Shown one piece after another: positions 15,849 to 23,237 of a DNA stretch of 27,026 nucleotides. Location of the stretch: positions 1-27,026 of the forward strand of contig JBLHRR010000066.1 in NCBI GenBank assembly GCA_047626155.1, written 5' to 3'. Origin of the DNA: CALGLS01 sp047626155 (GTDB lineage Bacteria; Bacteroidota; Bacteroidia; Chitinophagales; Saprospiraceae). The position numbers were made by a program, and so were the translations under genes. How positions within the stretch are numbered: the stretch's first letter is position 1; every line of letters starts with the position of its first letter. The notes beneath the pieces are model-generated. The model searched no databases and was not told the DNA's origin. It saw nothing but the letters and a program-made list of their open reading frames with translations.

Positions 15849-16274
15849 CTAAAGCTCTTTTACAAAATGATAGCCTTTTGCCACAAACCCCTGATTATAA
15901 TAAAATTTATGGGACGGGAAATTATGAACGTAGGTATTTAGCTCAACCCATTTACAGGATTTTTTTTTCGCGTAATCATAGACAAACTCCATGAGCAATC
16001 CGCCAACTCCATTATTTCGATATGCATCATCAATTATAACGTGATCGATTTCCATACTTTTTCCGGCATAATGTCTCGTTTGAAACCACATTCCGCAAAT
16101 ACCCATTAGTTTCTCTTCATCGTATAAACCAATGCATTCATAATTCTGTTCTGCCATTTCAAGCACTCTTTCTCTTAAAAGAGCGTCACTAACATTTTCG
16201 CTCCCAAGTTTCCTCAACAATGGTAGAATTATTAAAATATCATTCGAGGGTATTATACGAAAGTCAATATTCAT
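15849..16274 (-). CDS. GNAT-family N-acetyltransferase
   Basis: This is a 141-residue single-domain acyltransferase of the GNAT fold. The acetyl-CoA pyrophosphate-binding motif is visible as R86-N-N-G89-V-G91-G in DDAYRNNGVGGLLM. It is preceded by the usual strand MEIDHVIID and followed by helix MEFVYDYAKKKSC and the late strand CKWVELNTYVHN, then FYYNQGF. The acceptor is unknown: the family modifies amines on small molecules, antibiotics or protein ends. It is a single gene facing pepE, with a tandem heptamer tract just past its stop codon. Confidence 0.88.
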   Translation of the reverse strand: MNIDFRIIPSNDILIILPLLRKLGSENVSDALLRERVLEMAEQNYECIGLYDEEKLMGICGMWFQTRHYAGKSMEIDHVIIDDAYRNNGVGGLLMEFVYDYAKKKSCKWVELNTYVHNFPSHKFYYNQGFVAKGYHFVKEL

Positions 16275-16296
16275 TTTTATGGATTTTTCTTTAGTT

Positions 16297-16304
16297 CAAA
16301 TTTA
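16297..16304 (-). promoter_or_regulatory. candidate -7 element of the GNAT gene
   Basis: The minus strand reads TAAATTTG, matching TAnnTTTG, 22 bases before the ATG at 16274. No clear -33 partner was found. The 111-base divergent spacer must also hold the promoter for the M15 peptidase gene. Confidence 0.35.
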
Positions 16305-16385
16305 AAATAAAAACGGATACTAAATCATTGATTCATTTCATCAAATTATAGTACCTTATTTGCATAATTTTTTTAATAAAATTAA

Positions 16386-17129
16386 ATGAATCGAAATAAA
16401 TTTATCAAAGTTACAGGACTCACATTAGCGGGTTTAAGTGTCCTTCCGCATTTATCATATACAACTTTGCAAAACCAGTTTACCCAGGATCAATTAATCG
16501 GGAAGGATGAATCCGACATTGTAGGTGCCTCATATACTACAAAGATGCAGCGAGAAACAGCGATTGCTTTTAAAAAAATGAAGCTGGAAGCTGCAAAAGT
16601 AAATATTGACATTGAACTAGTTTCAGCCTATAGAAGTTTCCAAAGACAGAAGGAGATTTTTGAAGCGAAATATAAAAAATATACTTCTCAAGGCCTTACT
16701 CCCATTGATACAATTAACAAGATTATTGAATACTCGACTATTCCAGGAACCTCTCGCCATCATTGGGGAACCGACATTGACATCATTGATGGTAGTGCCA
16801 AACCAAGACCAAAAAGCGTCTTACAACCGGAACTATTTCATGGGGAAGGACCATTTTGTAAAATAAAAGATTGGCTCACAGAAAATGCAAACTCATTCGG
16901 TTTCTATGAAGTTTATACAAATGACGCCAATCGAAAAGGCTTCAAGTATGAGCCCTGGCATTTTAGCTACGCTCCAATTTCTAAACCTATGCTAATCGAA
17001 TATAAGAAGTTGGATGTTAAGAAAATTCTTCAACAAGAAAAAATCCTGGGAAGTGAGCATTTTACCGATGCTTTCATAGCGCAATATCGAAAACAGAATA
17101 TTTTAGATATCAATACTGAATTACTTTAG
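16386..17129 (+). CDS. M15-family D-alanyl-D-alanine carboxypeptidase (VanY/DacY-like)
   Basis: This is a 247-residue zinc peptidase that trims D-Ala from peptidoglycan stem peptides. The metal motif S123-R-H125-H-W-G-T-D-I-D132 matches SxHxxGxxxD. E189-P-W-H192 supplies the catalytic glutamate and the third ligand, and VSAYRSFQRQ (79-88) is the usual substrate-side segment. The N-terminus MNRNKFIKVTGLTLAG looks like a Tat-type signal, but one arginine of the pair is an asparagine, so the export route is uncertain. A cell-envelope location is expected. The M48 gene follows after 30 bases, probably in the same transcript. Confidence 0.92.
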   Translation: MNRNKFIKVTGLTLAGLSVLPHLSYTTLQNQFTQDQLIGKDESDIVGASYTTKMQRETAIAFKKMKLEAAKVNIDIELVSAYRSFQRQKEIFEAKYKKYTSQGLTPIDTINKIIEYSTIPGTSRHHWGTDIDIIDGSAKPRPKSVLQPELFHGEGPFCKIKDWLTENANSFGFYEVYTNDANRKGFKYEPWHFSYAPISKPMLIEYKKLDVKKILQQEKILGSEHFTDAFIAQYRKQNILDINTELL

Positions 17130-17159
17130 TAAATTTAGATTTCATTTAGCACATCATGA

Positions 17160-17921
17160 ATGAGAGGTAGTTGGAAAATTAGAATCCTTATTGGACTAGC
17201 AATCGTAGTATTCGCCTTTTTCAAAAAATGTGCAAACACCAAAGAAAATCTATACACTGGGAAGCAGCAAGTCATCTCTTTGAGTACAGAGGAAGAAATT
17301 GCTATTGGCCCTCAAAGTGCGCCTCAAATGGCACAAGAATATGGCGGCCTATATCAGGATGAACGGATGCAGTCTTATGTGGATATGGTGGGTAAAAAGT
17401 TGGTCGATAATAGTGTAGCAAGGAACACGCCCTATCAATACGATTTTCATCTATTGGCAGATCCAAATTCAATAAACGCCTTTGCGCTTCCTGGCGGACA
17501 AATATTTATTACCTACTCCCTGTTTTCAAGGTTGGAAAATGAAAATCAGCTAGCGGGTGTGCTAGGTCACGAAGTTGGACACGTATTGGGTCGACATTCC
17601 GCAGAACGAATTACAAATAGCGAGTTTTGGCAAACACTTAGTCAAGGCGCATCAGTAGGGGCCGATGCAGGTGGTTTGGTGGCAGGAATAGGACAAAATA
17701 TATTATTAGGAAACGGGCGCGGAGACGAGTTAGAAAGTGATGATCTTGGTGTTCGATTTATGATCAAGGCAGGTTACGAGCCCCGAAAAATGATGGGGGT
17801 AATGAAAATACTGAAAGATGCCACGGGTCCAAGTCGTCTTACTGAATTCCAAAGTACACATCCCGACCCAGATAATCGAATCGGACATATTGAAGAATCT
17901 ATTAAGAAATATGGAGGTTAA
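17160..17921 (+). CDS. M48-family metalloprotease
   Basis: This is a 253-residue membrane-anchored or exported zinc protease. H137-E-V-G-H141 in GVLGHEVGHVLGRHSAER is the active site, and E190 with D194 in ELESDDLG gives the third ligand and its conserved partner. FALPGGQIFITYSL (108-121) is typical of the BepA/LoiP-like periplasmic group. One hydrophobic segment near residues 8-21 acts as signal or anchor. The following FKKC is a poor lipobox, so lipoprotein status is doubtful. Likely roles are turnover or quality control of envelope proteins. I chose the ATG at 17160, because the ATG at 17156 is out of frame and stops after four codons. Confidence 0.9.
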   Translation: MRGSWKIRILIGLAIVVFAFFKKCANTKENLYTGKQQVISLSTEEEIAIGPQSAPQMAQEYGGLYQDERMQSYVDMVGKKLVDNSVARNTPYQYDFHLLADPNSINAFALPGGQIFITYSLFSRLENENQLAGVLGHEVGHVLGRHSAERITNSEFWQTLSQGASVGADAGGLVAGIGQNILLGNGRGDELESDDLGVRFMIKAGYEPRKMMGVMKILKDATGPSRLTEFQSTHPDPDNRIGHIEESIKKYGG

Positions 17922-17929
17922 AAAATCAA

Positions 17930-17952
17930 CTACCCAGAGGCAGAACCATCGA
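17930..17952. repeat. copy 2 of a shared intergenic sequence
   Basis: It matches 15683-15705 at 18 of 23 positions, with ggcaga and ccatcg conserved. It begins nine bases after the stop of the M48 gene. The rest of this 160-base gap before gpmI holds the gpmI -7 element and otherwise nothing I recognise. Confidence 0.4.
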
Positions 17953-18069
17953 GTCAGATTCAAGATCACTTCGCTACAAGAATCACGGGAGATTCTAACA
18001 ATTATAATTATTTAAATACCCAAGTTAAGATCTGCTAACTTCATCTCGGCCCGTGCAGGATTTTGTAAT

Positions 18070-18077
18070 TATATTTG
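18070..18077 (+). promoter_or_regulatory. candidate -7 element of gpmI abutting the start codon
   Basis: TATATTTG matches TAnnTTTG, with only four bases between it and the gpmI ATG at 18082. This geometry predicts a leaderless message, as at tatA. No TTTG lies at the usual -33 distance. Confidence 0.5.
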
Positions 18078-18081
18078 CGCT

Positions 18082-19599
18082 ATGAATAAGAAAGTTATTT
18101 TATTAATTCTCGATGGCTGGGGCGTCACTCAAGACACGTCAGTTTCTGCTGTTTCGCAGGCAAACACCCCTTTTGTCGATTCATTATACACCAAATATCC
18201 AAACTCTCAACTACTTACTCATGGAATGAATGTTGGTCTTCCAAATGGGCAGATGGGAAATAGTGAGGTGGGACATATGAACCTTGGTGCAGGACGAATT
18301 GTTTATCAGGATCTTGCCAAAATAAATTTAGCGGTTAAGAATAATACCTTAAAGACTGAACCCGTTTTAAAAGATGCATTCGACTATGCGAAGAAAAATA
18401 ACAAGAAAATTCATTTTCTTGGTTTAGTCTCTAATGGGGGGGTTCATTCACATATAAATCACTTAAAAGGGCTTTTGTCTGCAGCACATAATGAAGGCTT
18501 GAGCGAGGTTTTTGTCCACGCTTTTACCGACGGTCGTGATGTCGACCCAAAATCGGGAGCAGGTCATATTTTGGACTTACAGAATCATATGACTAAAACC
18601 ACCGGGAAATTAGCTTCGGTAATTGGTCGATATTTCGCAATGGACAGGGATAAGCGATGGGAACGTGTTAAAAAAGCATATGATTTGCTTGTCTCCGGAA
18701 AGGGTAGTGCCTCGTCAGATGCTGTAAAAAGTATTAAAGCGAGTTATGCTGAAGGTATCACCGATGAGTTTATTGAACCCATAGTACTAACTGAAAACAA
18801 TCAAGCTGTCGGAAATATTTCGGAAGATGATGTCATAATATTTTTTAATTTCAGAACAGACCGCGGAAGACAACTTACCGAGGTTTTGACTCAAGAAGCA
18901 CATCCAGATCAAAACATGAATCCAATGCCTCTCTATTATGTAACGCTAACAAACTATGCCGACCATTACAAAGGGATTCATGTTGTTTACAATAAAGATA
19001 ACATCCAAGACACCCTAGGAGAAGTACTGGAAAGAAACCACAAGAAGCAGATAAGAATCGCTGAAACCGAAAAATACCCGCATGTTACTTTCTTTTTTAA
19101 TGGCGGAAGAGAGCTTCCTTTTAAAGACGAAATTCGAATCCTTTGTCCTTCTCCAAAAGTCGCGACTTATGATCTTCAACCAGAAATGAGCGCCCTGGAA
19201 ATTAGAGATAAAATAATTCCTGAAATCAAATCGAGATCTGCCGATTTTATCTGCCTTAATTTTGCCAATCCAGATATGGTAGGACATACTGGAGTTTTTG
19301 AAGCAGCCATAAAAGCTTGTGAAACAGTAGATTCCTGCACTAAAAGTATTGTTGAAGCAGCATTAGAAAACGAGTACACAACGATCATTATTGCAGATCA
19401 TGGTAATAGCGAAACTATGCGAAATCCTGACGGCTCTCCAAATACCGCTCATACAACCAATCCTGTTCCAATAATTGTTGTAGATCCAGATTTAAAGTCT
19501 GTGAAAGACGGCGGAATTCTTGGAGATATTGCACCTACCATATTACACCTTATGGGTGTAGATAAACCAACTGCAATGAACAGAGAGTCCTTAGTATAA
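18082..19599 (+). CDS. gpmI: 2,3-bisphosphoglycerate-independent phosphoglycerate mutase
   Basis: This 505-residue cytoplasmic enzyme interconverts 3- and 2-phosphoglycerate through a phosphoserine intermediate and two Mn2+ ions. LILDGWG holds D11, MGNSEVGH holds the nucleophile S61, and HAFTDGRDVDPKS, IGRYFAMDRDKRWER, NFANPDMVGHTG and IIADHGNSE provide the remaining substrate and metal contacts in the expected order. The length is that of the standard bacterial form. It appears to be a single gene with its own -7 element. A hairpin without a T-tract follows at 19633-19651. Confidence 0.98.
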   Translation: MNKKVILLILDGWGVTQDTSVSAVSQANTPFVDSLYTKYPNSQLLTHGMNVGLPNGQMGNSEVGHMNLGAGRIVYQDLAKINLAVKNNTLKTEPVLKDAFDYAKKNNKKIHFLGLVSNGGVHSHINHLKGLLSAAHNEGLSEVFVHAFTDGRDVDPKSGAGHILDLQNHMTKTTGKLASVIGRYFAMDRDKRWERVKKAYDLLVSGKGSASSDAVKSIKASYAEGITDEFIEPIVLTENNQAVGNISEDDVIIFFNFRTDRGRQLTEVLTQEAHPDQNMNPMPLYYVTLTNYADHYKGIHVVYNKDNIQDTLGEVLERNHKKQIRIAETEKYPHVTFFFNGGRELPFKDEIRILCPSPKVATYDLQPEMSALEIRDKIIPEIKSRSADFICLNFANPDMVGHTGVFEAAIKACETVDSCTKSIVEAALENEYTTIIIADHGNSETMRNPDGSPNTAHTTNPVPIIVVDPDLKSVKDGGILGDIAPTILHLMGVDKPTAMNRESLV

Positions 19600-19632
19600 A
19601 AAAGTCTTGAGGATATTGGCTCCGTTATTTTA

Positions 19633-19651
19633 ACCAACCAAAGAGGTTGGT
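19633..19651. other. hairpin downstream of gpmI
   Basis: accaacc (19633-19639) pairs perfectly with ggttggt (19645-19651) around a 5-base loop, 33 bases after the gpmI stop. A G-rich run, not a T-tract, follows, so it is not a classic intrinsic terminator. It may still protect the 3' end. Confidence 0.45.
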
Positions 19652-19685
19652 GAGCAGGAGAAGTGTTGATAACGATATTTCTTTG

Positions 19686-19693
19686 TAATTTTG
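19686..19693 (+). promoter_or_regulatory. candidate -7 element of the HAD-map-methyltransferase operon
   Basis: TAATTTTG matches TAnnTTTG and ends 17 bases before the ATG at 19711. A TGTTG at 19664-19668 could be the -33 box, about 17 bases upstream. The leader between box and ATG is almost pure A/T. Confidence 0.5.
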
Positions 19694-19710
19694 TTTTTTA
19701 TTTTTAATTA

Positions 19711-20112
19711 ATGATTGTTCAGAGCTATACCATAGCAGTAGATTTTGACGGGACCCTTGTAGAGGACGAATACCCAGCAATTGGCAAACCAATTCTTTTT
19801 GCTTTTGATACTTTAAAAAAGCTTCAGGAAAATGGTCATAGACTAATTCTTTGGACTTACAGAAAAGGAAGCGCGCTGGATGAAGCAGTTCAATTTTCTG
19901 AAGATCAAGGAATCGTATTCTATGCAGTCAATAAGAGTTTCCCAGACGAAATATATGATCCAAAATACAGTCGTAAAATAAATGCCGATTTCTTTATTGA
20001 TGATAGAAACATAGGCGGGTTAAAAAGCTGGGGGGAAATATACCAGCAGCTTATCGGGGAACCGCAATCTATATCGACATCTAAACCAAAAAAGAGATGG
20101 TTCTTTTTTTAA
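19711..20112 (+). CDS. HAD-superfamily protein of the BT0820-like type
   Basis: This is a short 133-residue HAD-fold hydrolase. Motif I is D11-F-D13-G-T in AVDFDGTLVED, ILWTYRKG occupies the motif II position, and D97-D98 in NADFFIDDRN fits motif IV. There is no cap domain, so the active site would be open to a large substrate or the protein may act on a macromolecule. The end is an unusual basic-aromatic tail (SKPKKRWFFF). It is the first gene of a tight plus-strand group, with methionine aminopeptidase starting eight bases after its stop. The substrate is unknown, and small bacteroidal HAD proteins of this type are only structurally characterised as far as I know. Confidence 0.82.
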   Translation: MIVQSYTIAVDFDGTLVEDEYPAIGKPILFAFDTLKKLQENGHRLILWTYRKGSALDEAVQFSEDQGIVFYAVNKSFPDEIYDPKYSRKINADFFIDDRNIGGLKSWGEIYQQLIGEPQSISTSKPKKRWFFF

Positions 20113-20120
20113 TTTAAACT

Positions 20121-20939
20121 ATGATTATCACTAAGACTAAGGAAGAAATTGAGTTAATGAGGGAAAGCGCTTTGGTGGTTTCTAAAACACTAGGAATAAT
20201 CGCAAAGGAAGTGAAACCTGGTGTTACTACATTATACCTCGATAAATTAGCCGAAGAATATATTAGAGATCAAGGGGCAATTCCAGGGTTTTTAGGCCTA
20301 TACGATTTCCCAAATACGCTTTGTATGAGTCCAAATGCTCAGGTCGTGCACGGAATTCCGAATGACACACCCCTAGAGGAAGGAGATATTATATCCATAG
20401 ATTGCGGTGCGATAAAAAATGGTTTTTATGGTGACCACGCCTACACTTTTGCCGTTGGTGAGATAGCACCTGAAATTGAAAAACTGCTCAAAATAACAAA
20501 GGAGTCTTTGTATGTTGGTATTCGTGAATTAAAACTAGGAAAGCGATCTGGAGATGTAGGATATGCCATTCAGTCATATTGTGAAGCTCAAGGTTATGGT
20601 GTGGTAAGAGAGTTAGTAGGACACGGTCTAGGACGTACCATGCATGAAGATCCCGAAATGCCAAACTACGGTAATCGCGGGCGTGGCAAGAAATTTCTTG
20701 AAGGAATGACTGTGGCAATTGAGCCGATGATTAATCTAGGAACACGGCGTATTGAGCAACTCAATGACGGTTGGACTATCCTTACGGAAGATCGTAAAGC
20801 CAGTGCGCATTTCGAGCATGATGTTGCTATTGTTGATGGGAAACCAGAATTACTTTCAACCTTCGCCTATATCTATGAAGCCCTGGGAATTCAGAGTGAT
20901 GAAGAGAATGAATTTAGAAAAGAGAAATTAGTTCTTTAA
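20121..20939 (+). CDS. map: type I methionine aminopeptidase
   Basis: This 272-residue cytosolic enzyme removes the initiator methionine from new proteins. The five metal ligands are visible as D94 (SIDCGA), D105 (YGDHAYT), H168 (VGHGLGR), E201 (IEPMI) and E232 (HFEHDVA), with H78 (VVHGIP) at the substrate side. The spacing equals the Escherichia coli enzyme with a shift of three. It has no N-terminal extension. It lies between the HAD gene (8-base gap) and the methyltransferase gene (10-base gap), which makes a shared transcript likely. Confidence 0.97.
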   Translation: MIITKTKEEIELMRESALVVSKTLGIIAKEVKPGVTTLYLDKLAEEYIRDQGAIPGFLGLYDFPNTLCMSPNAQVVHGIPNDTPLEEGDIISIDCGAIKNGFYGDHAYTFAVGEIAPEIEKLLKITKESLYVGIRELKLGKRSGDVGYAIQSYCEAQGYGVVRELVGHGLGRTMHEDPEMPNYGNRGRGKKFLEGMTVAIEPMINLGTRRIEQLNDGWTILTEDRKASAHFEHDVAIVDGKPELLSTFAYIYEALGIQSDEENEFRKEKLVL

Positions 20940-20949
20940 ATCTTGCTAG

Positions 20950-21723
20950 ATGCAAAAAATCTTTAAATTTTTTCTTAATTTATTTCCGAGGACTGTTTTA
21001 ATCAGACTGAGTTATCTAGTAAGGCCATTCGTCGCGTTTTTTCTGAGAGGAGAAAAATATACAGATCCGATTGACGGAAATTCATTTCGGAAATTTTTAC
21101 CCTATGGCTATGAAAAAATTCGGGAAAACGTGCTCTCCCCTAGTACACTTTCATTAGAAAGACATCGTCTATTTTGGCTTTATTTGACAAATGAAACTGA
21201 ATTCTTCACTAAGAAATTAAAAGTCCTTCATTTTGCACCTGAGCAAGCATTTTTTAAGCGCTTCAGGAAAATGAAGAATCTTGAATATACAACCACAGAT
21301 CTTAATTCTCCCATAGCCACAGTGAAGGCAGATATTTGCGACCTCCCCTTTGATGATAACGCGTACGATTTTATTATTTGCAACCATGTCCTAGAGCATA
21401 TACCAGATGACACAAAAGCTATGCAGGAATTATATCGTGTTCTTGCTCCGGGTGGTATAGCGATTCTTCAAGTGCCTTATGAGGCTGATAGAAACACAAC
21501 TTTTGAAGACGACACTATCACCGATCCAAAAGAACGTGCTAAAATATTTGGACAGTACGATCACGTTAGAGTTTACGGGATGGATTATTTCGAAAAACTT
21601 GCGGAGATTGGATTTAAGGTGCTAGCCCTAAATTATTCAGCAAATCTTTCCGAAGAAGAAATCAATAAATACCGCCTAGCAAAGGGAGAGTTACTTCCAG
21701 TTTGTAAAAAATTAATTGATTAA
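20950..21723 (+). CDS. class I SAM-dependent methyltransferase
   Basis: This is a 257-residue protein with a basic, hydrophobic N-terminal region (RTVLIRLSYLVRPFVAFFLRGEK) that may touch the membrane. A Methyltransf_11-type core starts near residue 94. ADICDLPFDDNAYDFIICNHVLEHI and LYRVLAPGGIAILQVPY are clear motif II/III segments. The place of the glycine-rich SAM loop is taken by KVLHFAPEQAFFKRF, a variant I know from other bacteroidal methyltransferases. The substrate is unknown. It ends convergently inside the apbE gene, and the two coding regions share 12 bases at their 3' ends. Confidence 0.88.
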   Translation: MQKIFKFFLNLFPRTVLIRLSYLVRPFVAFFLRGEKYTDPIDGNSFRKFLPYGYEKIRENVLSPSTLSLERHRLFWLYLTNETEFFTKKLKVLHFAPEQAFFKRFRKMKNLEYTTTDLNSPIATVKADICDLPFDDNAYDFIICNHVLEHIPDDTKAMQELYRVLAPGGIAILQVPYEADRNTTFEDDTITDPKERAKIFGQYDHVRVYGMDYFEKLAEIGFKVLALNYSANLSEEEINKYRLAKGELLPVCKKLID

Positions 21724-22740
21724 TAATTTCGTAAACCCTTCGGTCTTAAAAACTTGTTGAACATTGAAGGAATCATTATACGTTAGATAAGCTTCAATAC
21801 CTGCCGTTACTTTAAGTAAATCTCTAGATTTTTCTAATCCAAGCGCCATAAATGCTGTTGCGTAGGCATCCGCAACACCACAGCTAGATGCTACAACAGT
21901 TGCACTGGTCACGTCACTCTGCTCGGCAGATCCGGTTAATGGATTAAGTGTGTGAACATATTTTTTTCCGGAAAGAGAGTCTATTCTAAATTTACGATAG
22001 TTTCCAGACGACGCTAACCCCTTATCTTGTAACTTTATCGTGGTTGCATACTCCCTATTCTCCAAACTAGAATCGACATTTTCAATTCCAACTACCCATA
22101 ATTTCCCTTTAGCGCTATTTGTACCTTTCGCTAAAATTTCTCCTCCTAATTCAATGAGGTAGTTTGAAACACCTTGTGATTCTAGATAAACTCCTATACA
22201 ATCAATTCCGTAGCCTTTTGCAACAGCATTAAAGTCGAAGTAGATTTCCGGTCGCTCTTTCATAACGGTTCCATCTCCTGAAATAGCAACTTTATTAAAT
22301 CCAACAAACTGCATTAGAGAATCCAGAACATGAGTGTTGATAGTTTTTATTGGCTTCACATCTCCAAAGCCATAAGCATTTCTCAGAACTCCAATAGTAG
22401 GATCAAAATAGCCGCGCGAATTGGTGTAAACAGTTTTAGAAATCCGAAACACTTCTTCAAAAATAGCGTCAACCACCACCGTCTTGTCCCCGCCGTTAAT
22501 TTTTGAAATATCACTTTTCGGCATATACGTACTCACCGATTTATTCACTGCTTGTATTACAGAATCGACTCCCTTGGCAATTGCAGTATTTTCCGAATTT
22601 GCATCTCGAGCCGCTGAAGGGAGATATTGAATCGTAAAGGTCGTACCAAAAGCATCCCCCTGCAAAACCTCTAGCTGGGTTCCTTTTTCTTCACAAGAGA
22701 TAAGCAATACTATCGCTGAAATAAAATATATTAACCTCAT
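21712..22740 (-). CDS. apbE: FAD:protein FMN transferase (ApbE)
   Basis: This 342-residue lipoprotein transfers FMN from FAD to a threonine or serine of target proteins such as NqrB, NqrC and RnfG. LLISC16 is a good lipobox, so it is anchored in the periplasm. The core shows GTTFTIQY, FDFNAVAKGYGID, NYLIELGGEILAKG, YVHTLNPLTG and a Mg-binding ADAYATAFMALG. The order and length fit the family. Its ATG overlaps the stop of the upstream 120-residue gene by four bases (ATGA), so expression is coupled. No Nqr or Rnf subunit lies in the window, so its flavinylation target is elsewhere. Confidence 0.95.
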   Translation of the reverse strand: MRLIYFISAIVLLISCEEKGTQLEVLQGDAFGTTFTIQYLPSAARDANSENTAIAKGVDSVIQAVNKSVSTYMPKSDISKINGGDKTVVVDAIFEEVFRISKTVYTNSRGYFDPTIGVLRNAYGFGDVKPIKTINTHVLDSLMQFVGFNKVAISGDGTVMKERPEIYFDFNAVAKGYGIDCIGVYLESQGVSNYLIELGGEILAKGTNSAKGKLWVVGIENVDSSLENREYATTIKLQDKGLASSGNYRKFRIDSLSGKKYVHTLNPLTGSAEQSDVTSATVVASSCGVADAYATAFMALGLEKSRDLLKVTAGIEAYLTYNDSFNVQQVFKTEGFTKLLIN

Positions 22741-23099
22741 GCTATCTCTTGAATTCCTTTATAAACCATTGTATAATCTTCATCCTTAATAACCGGTTGG
22801 GCATAGTCTGTCCCGTGACCTAAACCTACCCCAGCATAATACGTTTTAGCTTCAAACTTCTCAGCATGCATTTTTATGGTTTGCATAAAAACCGGATCAT
22901 AAATATTTGCATCCTTTGGATACGAAGTGGCGCGAACAATTACAAAATGTAGGTCTTTATTCTTGAGTACAACGAACTGAGGATCCTTCTTTAATTTTGA
23001 ATTCACTCCCATAAATTCATACCCCTGATCTTCAAGGTCTTTACCCACTATATTCATAGCGAGATTATGCAATTCTTGTTCTGTGAGTTCTTTTTCCAT
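22737..23099 (-). CDS. small conserved protein coupled to apbE
   Basis: This is a 120-residue soluble protein, probably alpha/beta: LTEQELHNLAMNIVGKDLEDQG forms a helix, followed by strands PQFVVLKNKDLHFVIVRAT and TYYAGVGLGHG. It has no signal peptide, membrane helix or cysteine, so it cannot be the iron-sulfur flavoprotein NqrF. Similar small proteins may nevertheless carry that name in automated annotation because they travel with nqr/apbE loci. The four-base overlap with apbE and the shared promoter make a link to flavinylation or Nqr assembly a fair guess, not a demonstrated role. Confidence 0.75.
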   Translation of the reverse strand: MEKELTEQELHNLAMNIVGKDLEDQGYEFMGVNSKLKKDPQFVVLKNKDLHFVIVRATSYPKDANIYDPVFMQTIKMHAEKFEAKTYYAGVGLGHGTDYAQPVIKDEDYTMVYKGIQEIA

Positions 23100-23107
23100 A
23101 TTGAATG

Positions 23108-23115
23108 CAAATATA
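23108..23115 (-). promoter_or_regulatory. candidate -7 element of the apbE operon
   Basis: The minus strand reads TATATTTG (TAnnTTTG) and ends eight bases before the ATG at 23099. A TTGG about 20 bases upstream (23135-23138, minus strand) could be the -33 box. The leader would be only a few bases long. Confidence 0.5.
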
Positions 23116-23178
23116 CAGCAATGCTAGGTTGACACCAATTAAACATCAAAATGGTATTGTAAGAAAATGATTCATAAA

Positions 23179-23214
23179 AAAACCGCGTCCAGTTTTTATA
23201 CTGAAAGCGGTTTT
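23179..23214 (-). terminator. intrinsic terminator of the M12B peptidase gene
   Basis: aaaaccgc (23179-23186) pairs with gcggtttt (23207-23214), and an inner cagt/actg pair closes a 6-base loop after a short internal bulge. On the minus strand it lies 24 bases past the stop codon and runs into a T-tract (tttttttatg). It separates the peptidase gene from the apbE operon. Confidence 0.8.
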
Positions 23215-23237
23215 AGACTTTAATTTATTTTGAACAC

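Noticed and set aside
19633..19651. Intrinsic terminator of gpmI
   Set aside because: The stem is good but no T-tract follows, so I list it only as a hairpin.
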